Shown here in pieces: positions 33,246 through 40,616 of a stretch of 64,000 nt of DNA. The DNA comes from Dysgonomonas sp. 511 (GTDB taxonomy: Bacteria > Bacteroidota > Bacteroidia > Bacteroidales > Dysgonomonadaceae). The translations under genes were made by a program, and so were the position numbers. The notes under the pieces were generated by a model that saw only the letters and a list, made by a program, of their open reading frames with translations, did not search any database and was not told the DNA's origin. Within the stretch, counting starts at the first letter, position 1. Each line of letters opens with the position of its first letter. The stretch spans positions 43,403-107,402 of the forward strand of contig NZ_QVMQ01000016.1 of the NCBI RefSeq assembly GCF_010501105.1. Direction: 5' to 3'.

Positions 33246-33281
33246 AAAAGCCTTCCGATATGATTTCGAAAGGCTTTTTCT
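33246..33281 (+). terminator. Terminator after CoA-transferase
   Basis: Stem AAAAGCCTTCCGA / TTTCGAAAGGCTTTT (one mismatch), ending in TTTTTC. Confidence 0.8.
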
Positions 33282-33284
33282 TTG

Positions 33285-33292
33285 TAATTTTG
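33285..33292 (+). promoter_or_regulatory. -7 element of the RluA gene
   Basis: TAATTTTG directly after the terminator, 25 nt before the ATG. Confidence 0.5.
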
Positions 33293-33316
33293 CACGCAAA
33301 CCAATATATGCAATAA

Positions 33317-33997
33317 ATGACAGTCCTTTACGAAGACAACCATATAATAATAGTAAATAAAGATGTTTCGGAAATAGTGCAGGGCGATAAAACCGGAGAT
33401 AAGACGCTCGCCGATACTGTGAAAGAATATCTGAAAGAGAAGTATAATAAACCGGGTAATGTATATCTGGGAGTCGTACACAGGCTCGACCGCCCAACAA
33501 GCGGAATAGTGGTATTTGCAAAAACAAGTAAAGCCCTTCCCCGTCTCAACGAAATGTTTAAAAACAAGGAAATAAAGAAGACCTATTGGGCCATAGTAAA
33601 AAATGTGCCAGAGAAGCCAGAAGGCACATTAAGGCATTTTTTAGTCAGAAATGAGAAGCAAAACAAGTCGTATGCATATGATACTGAAAAGCCAAACTCG
33701 AAACTGGCAATACTTCACTATAAATTAATTGCCAAATCGGACAAATACACCCTATTGGAGATCGACCTGGAAACCGGACGCCATCACCAGATTCGTTGCC
33801 AACTTGCCAAAACGGGTTGCCCCATAAAAGGAGATTTAAAATATGGCTACGACCGTTCGAACCCGGACGGGGGAATAAGCCTTCACGCACGCAAGATAGC
33901 TTTTATTCATCCTGTATCTAAAAATGCAATAGAGATAGAAGCTCCTGTGCCAAACGAAAAATTGTGGCAAATCATGCAAAACAGCACAAATATATAA
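33317..33997 (+). CDS. RluA-family pseudouridine synthase
   Basis: Isomerises uridine in rRNA or tRNA. The catalytic motif HRLDRPTSGIVVFAKTSKA has its essential Asp at about residue 58. Also present are E-I-D-L-E-T-G-R-H-H-Q-I-R and L-H-A-R-K-I-A-F-I-H-P. At 226 residues without an S4 domain it resembles the short, RluC/RluA-like stand-alone enzymes. The target base cannot be told from sequence alone. Confidence 0.88.
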   Translation: MTVLYEDNHIIIVNKDVSEIVQGDKTGDKTLADTVKEYLKEKYNKPGNVYLGVVHRLDRPTSGIVVFAKTSKALPRLNEMFKNKEIKKTYWAIVKNVPEKPEGTLRHFLVRNEKQNKSYAYDTEKPNSKLAILHYKLIAKSDKYTLLEIDLETGRHHQIRCQLAKTGCPIKGDLKYGYDRSNPDGGISLHARKIAFIHPVSKNAIEIEAPVPNEKLWQIMQNSTNI

Positions 33998-34079
33998 GAA
34001 AAGTATTTACTGTATTGCCCTATAATTAACAATCTATATATCAATGAGAAAAATATTATTTAGAATTTAATTGTTTTAA

Positions 34080-34110
34080 TTTGAAAAATTAAAACAAAAT
34101 TGTAATTTTG
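34080..34110 (+). promoter_or_regulatory. Near-consensus promoter with no protein gene downstream
   Basis: TTTG (34080-34083), a 19-nt spacer, then TAATTTTG (34103-34110). This is one of the two best-spaced promoters in the window. Transcription would start near 34117, in a region without a normal open frame. Confidence 0.7.
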
Positions 34111-34116
34111 CATTAC

Positions 34117-34443
34117 TAAGCAGTAATAGTAGATAATACACAAACAGAGCTATCAGTAACACAAACGAAATACTACTGATAAATATATACAATTTAAGGG
34201 AACTGTATATTTCCAGAACATTAACATATAGATAAATAACAATCATAATTTTATCAGATAGTAAATATCAGAGGATAATTCAATCTATCATAGAGATATA
34301 AAACCAATGCTAAGATATATTCGGATATATTGGGCATTTATTACTCCGGCAATGGCTTTCTGAGATAAATACGCTTTGTATTATTGCTTGTGAAAGTAGT
34401 GATTTGAAGCTGCCATTGAACATCTTATGCATTGGTTTTTTTT
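34117..34443 (+). ncRNA. Candidate structured non-coding RNA
   Basis: A transcript of ~325 nt is predicted from the promoter at 34080-34110 to a U8 tract at 34436-34443. The 3' half (34301-34438) closes on itself: AAACCAATGC (34301-34310) pairs with GCATTGGTTT (34429-34438), extended by TAAGAT / ATCTTA after one bulge. Inside are CAATGGC / GCCATTG, a small AATAC-GTATT hairpin and an ATATAT-TCGG-ATATAT hairpin. The 5' part has TATCAGTA / TACTGATA. I do not recognise tmRNA, RNase P or SRP RNA features. A 6S-like or lineage-specific RNA is possible but untested. An 18-codon open frame (34307-34363, MLRYIRIYWAFITPAMAF) begins inside the closing stem. Confidence 0.55.
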
Positions 34444-34453
34444 GACAAAAAGA

Positions 34454-34486
34454 AAGCGGCAGAAAATATTCCTGCCGCTCTTTTTA
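34454..34486. terminator. Bidirectional terminator
   Basis: Stem AGCGGCAG / CTGCCGCT with an AAAATATTC-type loop. T-run on the plus strand after it and A-run before it, so it can also end the porN-side transcript. Confidence 0.75.
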
Positions 34487-34499
34487 TATGCGTTTACTT

Positions 34500-34683
34500 A
34501 GTAACTGTTTAAATTTTATACGAATACTTTATTATTACTTTTTCTTCATTCATTTTCAGTCTGTTTTCGGCTAATTTCCCCCTTCACTCAGCTCAAGTAG
34601 CCCGCTACTATCGCTTCGCGCATGAAAAAATTATCTCTAAAACAGTTCTAAAAATTAGAATGAATAAAATTTAAACAATTACT
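34500..34683. mobile_element. MITE-like element
   Basis: 184 bp bounded by 19-bp inverted ends AGTAACTGTTTAAATTTTA (34500-34518) and its complement at 34665-34683 with one mismatch. A possible TTA target duplication flanks it. The interior has no coding capacity. The end sequence recurs alone at 3862 and 15379. Confidence 0.6.
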
Positions 34684-34687
34684 TATT

Positions 34688-35545
34688 TTATCTTCTATTT
34701 TGTGCTGCATAGAACTTGGCTTGAATGTAATCCAATTCATTCTCTATGCGTTTACGCTCATTAATCAGATCTGTCATGTCAGGGAAATAACGTGAAAGTT
34801 GCCTCATTCCAACTTGATAGATACAACCTCTGTACCATCTGTTGCGTATAATATCAAATATCGAAGCATTGCTCAATACAGGAGTAATATGGGCTACAGC
34901 AACCGGCGATTTAGCTCTTGCCAAATATACGCTCACATCATCAAAAGCAACCCAGAATAATGGATAATATTTTCCTTTTTCGAAAAGAACCGGACATATA
35001 TGTGTTACCCTCACGTCTCCTTTAAAAGTCTTAATATCGAAATACCATCTCTCTTTCACCAGATAATGCGAAATCTTATCGGACGGAACATCCTCCATTT
35101 TATATGCCAAAGAAGCACTATCGGCAGTGATCATATTTTCATAAAGCAAGGCTTTAGAGTCTAATGCCATATAAGCAGATTCGTCGGGATAAGCATCATA
35201 CTTGTAAGCTTTTACCGTATTCGTACTGATTAAGTTGATCAATATAGAAAACAGGTTTGCTCTGGTTTCAGACGAACGGTTTGGCCAGAAAAACGTTTCA
35301 TTACCTTCAATATCCGCAAGTTGACGAAATATTTCCCTCGACCATATTGTTGAAGAATAATCATTCATTGAATTTTCCATCACATGGAGTTCGCGAGTAG
35401 ATATATCTGTAACCTGGTCTTCTATAGTATTAGTCACCACATCTACCTGATCCAGAATCCGAGGTCCGTTATCCGCCTTATTTTGAGCAATAAGCGAACC
35501 GGAAACAAACAGGCTGCATAAAAATAATGAAACTAAATATTTCAT
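34688..35545 (-). CDS. porN: Type IX secretion protein PorN/GldN
   Basis: A periplasmic ring component of the type IX secretion system that binds PorK. A signal peptide ends L-I-A-Q. The mature part has the GldN pattern: W-S-R-E-I-F-R-Q-L, T-F-F-W-P-N-R (where other GldN have Y-P), N-L-F-S-I-L-I-N-L-I, V-K-E-R-W-Y-F-D, C-P-V-L-F, P-L-F-W-V-A-F-D-D-V, and a final R-G-C-I-Y-Q-V-G-M-R-Q-L. At 285 residues it is of usual length. Last gene of porK-L-M-N; 21 bp after porM. Confidence 0.92.
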   Translation of the reverse strand: MKYLVSLFLCSLFVSGSLIAQNKADNGPRILDQVDVVTNTIEDQVTDISTRELHVMENSMNDYSSTIWSREIFRQLADIEGNETFFWPNRSSETRANLFSILINLISTNTVKAYKYDAYPDESAYMALDSKALLYENMITADSASLAYKMEDVPSDKISHYLVKERWYFDIKTFKGDVRVTHICPVLFEKGKYYPLFWVAFDDVSVYLARAKSPVAVAHITPVLSNASIFDIIRNRWYRGCIYQVGMRQLSRYFPDMTDLINERKRIENELDYIQAKFYAAQNRR

Positions 35546-35566
35546 AATATCGTATTTTTGTGTTAA

Positions 35567-37138
35567 TTAATTTATTCTTACTTCCATAGGGTAAACGTCC
35601 CGCTCTATTCCATCAGGCCCTTTTGCCTTGATGCCTGTAATAAAGAACTGGGATCCCCTTGTCATTTTTCTTATCTGATCAAGCTGTCGTGATGAGAAAT
35701 TAGCACCTTCCGACATTTCAGGGCTTACATTGCCCATAGCATCTATGGCAATAGTTCTAAACCTCAATATTTGAAATGGTATATTCAATATTCCGTCATC
35801 TATAGAGGCTTTTATTCCTGTTGTACCTAAGATTACAGATCTGGCCAAAGCTCCTTTCCTGAATATCTTAGTATTACCATTCTGGTCTTTATATTCTATG
35901 TATGGCAATGGTTCAGGCAATGCCCGTATTCTAAACTCCTTAGACGCAATCTGCTGGTTTACTCCGTTGACATTGGCTGAAACAGAAATCATAAACTTCT
36001 TTCCAATATTAGACGGAGATGGTTTTGCAACCCACAACCCGTTAGCACTTGGAGTTAATGTACCCCCATCAACAACTCTGGCCGACACATCTTTTGTTGC
36101 CACCCCGGGAACCGATATGCTTACAGGGTTATCAATACCGGCATATACAACATCCATGAGAAGCGGAGCAATAGTAGCCATAGGCTCCATTACTGTATAT
36201 TGCTGTTTAAATTCCCGTCTGAGAGGATTGCCCATTCTATCCATCAATTCGATAAAACCACTGAATGACTGGGTGCCTGTCCCTCCTGCCGGGCGCTGAT
36301 AAGAACCATTATTTTCGACAGGCAACTCTTTGCCGTCAATTACTATTCTGGGGCGCTGAGTAGTATCTACAGCCGCCAATATGATGTTAGCTTTATATGT
36401 AGTACCTCTCATCACCATATTCGACTGAGGTATTACAAACGCCGTTAATTCATTCACTCTTATATCTTTGACATCAATACTTTGAGCCAATGAGTTTAAA
36501 ACTTCTCCTTCTGCCTGCCGAAGATTTAATTGCATTTCGGAGAGAAAAGACAGAGTTGCAATACTTGGCATTTTTTCGAATGTAGCTACCAGCCAGGTTT
36601 TCCCATCTTTTTTCGCTCTTTGCGAAGGCTCAGTAGAAAGTGTTTTGGCAATGATACTCCTTTTCGACTCATCTTCTATCTGCAAAAGAATGGAATCGCG
36701 ATATTGGTCAATTCTTCTTTTCAATTCATTCCCCTTTCCTCTGACAGGGGATAGCATGACTTCCGAAGCTGCATCCAAGTCATCTTTTGCATCCAGATTA
36801 TTCACATCAGCATCAGAACCATCTGTTTTTTTTGCTATTTCTACCTTTAAGTCCTGAATATAATTAAATAAAGAATTTGTCTGAACCTTTACATCGTTAG
36901 CTTTATTATACGCATCTTCTGTTTTCGTGGAATTTGCTTCATATGATGCTGCAATATCCAAATATATTTTCTCATTTCTTTCTTCAGCTGCTGCTATTGC
37001 ATCCTGAAGCTTATCATTCATCAATACGAACCCATCAAGTACCTCGGTCGATATATTCAAGGCTAACATTGCGATGAAAACGAGATACATCAGATTTATC
37101 ATCTTCTGCCGCGTCTGTTGCCCTTTTGTTAATGCCAT
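35567..37138 (-). CDS. porM: Type IX secretion motor protein PorM/GldM
   Basis: With PorL it forms the proton-driven motor of the type IX secretion system. An N-terminal membrane helix carries the family hallmark QKMINLMYLVFIAMLALN (about residues 11-28). A long periplasmic part of ~490 residues follows: a helical bundle (D1) to about residue 215, then three beta-rich domains. The C terminus ends in P-M-E-V-R-I-N. At 523 residues it is the typical length. It is 38 bp downstream of porL. Confidence 0.95.
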   Translation of the reverse strand: MALTKGQQTRQKMINLMYLVFIAMLALNISTEVLDGFVLMNDKLQDAIAAAEERNEKIYLDIAASYEANSTKTEDAYNKANDVKVQTNSLFNYIQDLKVEIAKKTDGSDADVNNLDAKDDLDAASEVMLSPVRGKGNELKRRIDQYRDSILLQIEDESKRSIIAKTLSTEPSQRAKKDGKTWLVATFEKMPSIATLSFLSEMQLNLRQAEGEVLNSLAQSIDVKDIRVNELTAFVIPQSNMVMRGTTYKANIILAAVDTTQRPRIVIDGKELPVENNGSYQRPAGGTGTQSFSGFIELMDRMGNPLRREFKQQYTVMEPMATIAPLLMDVVYAGIDNPVSISVPGVATKDVSARVVDGGTLTPSANGLWVAKPSPSNIGKKFMISVSANVNGVNQQIASKEFRIRALPEPLPYIEYKDQNGNTKIFRKGALARSVILGTTGIKASIDDGILNIPFQILRFRTIAIDAMGNVSPEMSEGANFSSRQLDQIRKMTRGSQFFITGIKAKGPDGIERDVYPMEVRIN

Positions 37139-37176
37139 CAGTTCTTAACTTTTTAATTTACAGCCGATAAAACCGA

Positions 37177-38094
37177 CTAAAAATTATTATTGTTCATATT
37201 GTTGTTATTTGTTGTCATTGCTTGTAATAAGCGTGCATAAACGTTATTCAAGGCTTCTATATGCCGGGTCATCTTGGCAGATTCCTCTTTAAACATATAG
37301 CTATCTCCAATAGCCCCATCATATATATTTTTCATTCGCAGCAAGCTATCATTAATGTACCTGATAGTTGACATTTGCTCTGTTATAGTTTGTAGCTGGC
37401 TACTGAAAATCTCATTTAGTCCGCTTACATTTTTATTTAATGTAGCCAGATTCTCTGCAAATCCGTTATCTCCTGATACAGATTTATAGGCGTCCAACAA
37501 CTCCTGAGACACACCTTTCAGCGATTGAACAGTTTCGGTAAAGCCCTCTAAATCTTGGTTTACTACAGGCATAGAAGACGCAGGAACAGACATAGAAGGT
37601 GTATAATTACCCGAAGGACTCCCTTGATGTCCAATGGAAGCACTACCTCCTGACACAACGCCAGTTGGCGTTGAAATGCTTGCACCCGCACCTACTGAGC
37701 CAACAGTCCCCCCTCCTCCGACAACAATTACAGAAGAGCCTCCTGTTGTTCCCGGACTAGAATTTGCACCAGAAGCTACAGAAACTTTTCGTTGTTTTAT
37801 ATCATCTTCCGGAATATCCATATCGGGGATGGCGCTACCTGTTCCAACTACAATATTTGCATTTACATCCGAATTTGCAGCCGTTATAGTAGCATAGTCA
37901 AGCCCTGCTATAAGGAAGACAATCACTTCAACGATCATTCCTCCCATTAGAACCCAATTGCCCCAAGAAACATGCATAATTTTAAACATAGCACCTGCAA
38001 TTACAACAGCTGCGCCCCAACTATACAGGACATTAAATAATATCTGCCCTCTGCGACTAGCCAGAAATTGTTTAAAATTATGCATCTTGCTCAT
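37177..38094 (-). CDS. porL: Type IX secretion motor protein PorL/GldL
   Basis: An inner-membrane partner of PorM in the T9SS motor. Two membrane helices near the N terminus (VLYSWGAAVVIAGAMFKIMH, about 22-41, and NWVLMGGMIVEVIVFLIAGL, about 46-65) include the glutamate (E in MIVEVIVF) thought to carry protons. A Gly/Ser/Pro-rich linker at about 105-175 is unusually long, and a coiled cytoplasmic tail has L-N-E-I-F-S-S-Q-L and a poly-Asn end (N-N-N-N-M-N-N-N-N). It is 73 bp downstream of porK. Confidence 0.93.
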   Translation of the reverse strand: MSKMHNFKQFLASRRGQILFNVLYSWGAAVVIAGAMFKIMHVSWGNWVLMGGMIVEVIVFLIAGLDYATITAANSDVNANIVVGTGSAIPDMDIPEDDIKQRKVSVASGANSSPGTTGGSSVIVVGGGGTVGSVGAGASISTPTGVVSGGSASIGHQGSPSGNYTPSMSVPASSMPVVNQDLEGFTETVQSLKGVSQELLDAYKSVSGDNGFAENLATLNKNVSGLNEIFSSQLQTITEQMSTIRYINDSLLRMKNIYDGAIGDSYMFKEESAKMTRHIEALNNVYARLLQAMTTNNNNMNNNNF

Positions 38095-38167
38095 AAGTGT
38101 AGTATATTTAATTCGATAATTTTTTCAGATCTCTAAAATAGAACGAATAATTAAGAGATTTATTATA

Positions 38168-40357
38168 TTATCTGAATCGTCCTTTATTATCAACGCCCCA
38201 GGCTCTCACGCATCTGAACCCGATAAACGAACGGCCTTTATCCTGAAACTCGACAGAACGCTCTCCGCCTCTTACTGTAGCATCTTTCCAAGAACCTCCT
38301 TTTATTATCTTACGTTTAAGGATAGCCGGGTCAGACAATACTGCACGATAGCTAAAATCAGGATTTGCTTCATCGGCCATCTTATCTACAGATTCGGTGA
38401 AAGTTGTGGTAGTCCATTCGGCAACGTTACCAGCCATATCATATAGTCCGAAACGGTTTGGAAGGAAAGTCGCTACCGGCGAAACCAAGTCTTTCAAGTC
38501 TTGAGATGCTCTAAAGTTGGCATGAGCCAATCCATCGGTAGTATGAGTTTCGTTCGAGTACCAAGGATAATCCAATTCCGAACGTCCGTTGCGAGCTGCA
38601 AATTCCCATTCTGCTTCCGTCGGCAAGCGGTATCCCTCAAAACCTTCTGTTCCACATTTTGGATTTGCCATATATTGTTGGGTACGCCAAGCACAATATG
38701 CGTCAGCAGCCTCCCAGGTAATACCAACTACAGGGAAATTATCAAACGCTTTCGACCTGAAATATTGTTCAACATATCTTTCACTCTTTGCGTTCGCGAA
38801 GTCTGTCATCCAGCTCATTTCGTCCGGATATATATTTACAATATATGTATTGGTAAAGTCAGCCTTATCGCCATAAGATATTCTTGACAATGTTTCGCGC
38901 ACGATATCACCTCTGTTTGTAACATAAGCAGTATCTTTTGTTATCACAATAGATTCGGCTTCATTGTCGCGCACCTTAGCCAAGAATGCATAATAGCTTT
39001 TTGTATCAAACCAGTCGTATTGATAATTGATTACCGATGGTATTATACCATTCTTATCTGTACCAACAACCGATGCAATAGCTTCTGCTTCTCTTGGTGT
39101 AGGAGCTTTCCAAGGTATAGGTTTCAACCAGTTTATGCGCTGTTTGATATCAGACACATTTACATTCGAAGAATCCGGACGTACCAGAACTTTATATGTA
39201 GGGTCTCCGCCATACATAGGGTCAGCCAGTCTTTCTCTGATAATCGAATCTCTCACCCAATATACAAATTCGCGATATTGCTTGTTCGTAACTTCAGTCT
39301 CATCCATCCAGAAAGGACTCACAGCTACCAGTTTGCGCGGAACCGAGTCACCCCAAAGAGGGTCGATGCCTGTACCCATTTCTATATTACCTCCGGGAAC
39401 AAGAACCATATCGTCGCAAGCACGAGCTATATTGTAAGGAAGGTTCAAACGTGTTTCGAGAGCTGGGTCGATATATTTAGGCTCACCAAATTTATATGTA
39501 ACCCCTAGTGTTACCTGGCCGATACCATTGTTACTCATATCCCCATTTTGTCCGTCGAAAGAGTCATTTACCATAACTCCACGCATCTCACCGTATCCAT
39601 AAATATTTTTATAAACTTTTACGGCTCCGTGCATACCAAAACTAACACCCATAAAGGTATTATTCAAGGTTCCTCTATGTGCAAAACGTTGATACCAACC
39701 GATACCCAGGAATGGATAGAATTCGAATACTCGGTGAGGCTTATAACCTTGTATCAAGTTCAATACATTAAGTGAAACATCTCCCGATGCACTGAAATAG
39801 CGAAGATGCTGCATATAAAACTTCTCATTCTCACCCCACTTAGGACGGTAAACCGGCTCGCGAGAACCATCAACAGGAACACGGGCATAAGACCCGTCAG
39901 GCCATTCTGACACAGTCATTGGCGGGTTTTCGAGTTCTTTCCACCCCATATAATCCCATGATGGGTCTTTTGTTAAGCGGCCAACATCATCGCCTCCTGT
40001 ACCATCTTTCCACCATCTGGTATAAGTTCCGTTCCATCCATCATTGAATCCATGCAACGATCCTCCGGAAAACTGTACACGAAGAGTTATTATATTACCC
40101 ATACGACGACCGATTGTTAAAGTCGGAGCCATTGTCAATCTTTTGTGAAGGCCTATACGGTTTCCAGGCACTCCATTATCATCTTCTCCGAAATAGGTTT
40201 GGGCACCTAATCCTAAAGAGATAAACCATAATGGATCCTTAAGCAAATATTCGTTCTTCGAGGGAACCGAATATTGCCCAACGCCTCCAGTTTGAGCTAA
40301 GGATGCTACTGATACGCAGATCAATAGCAGTGAAGTCAGTAAAGTCTTTTTGTTCAT
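38168..40357 (-). CDS. porK: PorK/GldK fused to an N-terminal outer-membrane barrel
   Basis: 729 residues in two parts. After a signal peptide ending L-A-Q there is a ~280-residue region of outer-membrane-barrel type (WFISLGLGAQTYFGEDD, R-V-Q-F-S-G-G-S-L-H-G-F, YFSASGDVSLNVLNLIQGYK, F-E-F-Y-P-F-L-G-I-G-W-Y-Q-R-F-A, Q-V-T-L-G-V-T-Y-K-F-G), similar to the N-terminal barrel of Bacteroidales OmpA proteins. The second part (about 305-729) is the sulfatase-modifying-factor-like domain of GldK/PorK: MVLVPGGNIEMG, F-W-M-D-E-T-E-V-T-N-K-Q-Y, GYRLPTEAEWEFAARNG, MAGNVAEW, GGSWKD, F-I-G-F-R-C-V. Standard PorK is a ~490-residue lipoprotein; here no lipobox is present. First gene of the operon. Confidence 0.9.
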   Translation of the reverse strand: MNKKTLLTSLLLICVSVASLAQTGGVGQYSVPSKNEYLLKDPLWFISLGLGAQTYFGEDDNGVPGNRIGLHKRLTMAPTLTIGRRMGNIITLRVQFSGGSLHGFNDGWNGTYTRWWKDGTGGDDVGRLTKDPSWDYMGWKELENPPMTVSEWPDGSYARVPVDGSREPVYRPKWGENEKFYMQHLRYFSASGDVSLNVLNLIQGYKPHRVFEFYPFLGIGWYQRFAHRGTLNNTFMGVSFGMHGAVKVYKNIYGYGEMRGVMVNDSFDGQNGDMSNNGIGQVTLGVTYKFGEPKYIDPALETRLNLPYNIARACDDMVLVPGGNIEMGTGIDPLWGDSVPRKLVAVSPFWMDETEVTNKQYREFVYWVRDSIIRERLADPMYGGDPTYKVLVRPDSSNVNVSDIKQRINWLKPIPWKAPTPREAEAIASVVGTDKNGIIPSVINYQYDWFDTKSYYAFLAKVRDNEAESIVITKDTAYVTNRGDIVRETLSRISYGDKADFTNTYIVNIYPDEMSWMTDFANAKSERYVEQYFRSKAFDNFPVVGITWEAADAYCAWRTQQYMANPKCGTEGFEGYRLPTEAEWEFAARNGRSELDYPWYSNETHTTDGLAHANFRASQDLKDLVSPVATFLPNRFGLYDMAGNVAEWTTTTFTESVDKMADEANPDFSYRAVLSDPAILKRKIIKGGSWKDATVRGGERSVEFQDKGRSFIGFRCVRAWGVDNKGRFR

Positions 40358-40396
40358 ATATTATGTATAAATATTACAACTATATATCAGGTGATG

Positions 40397-40404
40397 CAAA
40401 GATA
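40397..40404 (-). promoter_or_regulatory. -7 element of porKLMN operon
   Basis: Minus strand TATCTTTG, with a start near 40390 and a ~33-nt leader. Confidence 0.55.
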
Positions 40405-40554
40405 ATACTTATTTTTCAAATTATTAATGTATGAATATATTAAAATAGTCTTTTTAAGATTTGGACACGTGATGAAACAGGAGAGAAACGCGCTCTAAGA
40501 AAGGTGTACAAGCACCTATTAGACAATATTTTACAAAGACTAAAATAAACAAAA

Positions 40555-40582
40555 ACGGAACCAGGCATTTACCCGGTTCCGT
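40555..40582 (-). terminator. Terminator after pyruvate:ferredoxin oxidoreductase
   Basis: Stem ACGGAACC / GGTTCCGT, followed on the minus strand by a T-run. Confidence 0.8.
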
Positions 40583-40616
40583 AATTTGAAAGTATCGAAT
40601 CGTGTTCTTTTTAACT

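Noticed and set aside
34316-34430. 36-codon frame on the minus strand inside the candidate RNA
   Set aside because: No promoter or ribosome site on that strand and the composition is not protein-like; more likely due to the RNA fold.
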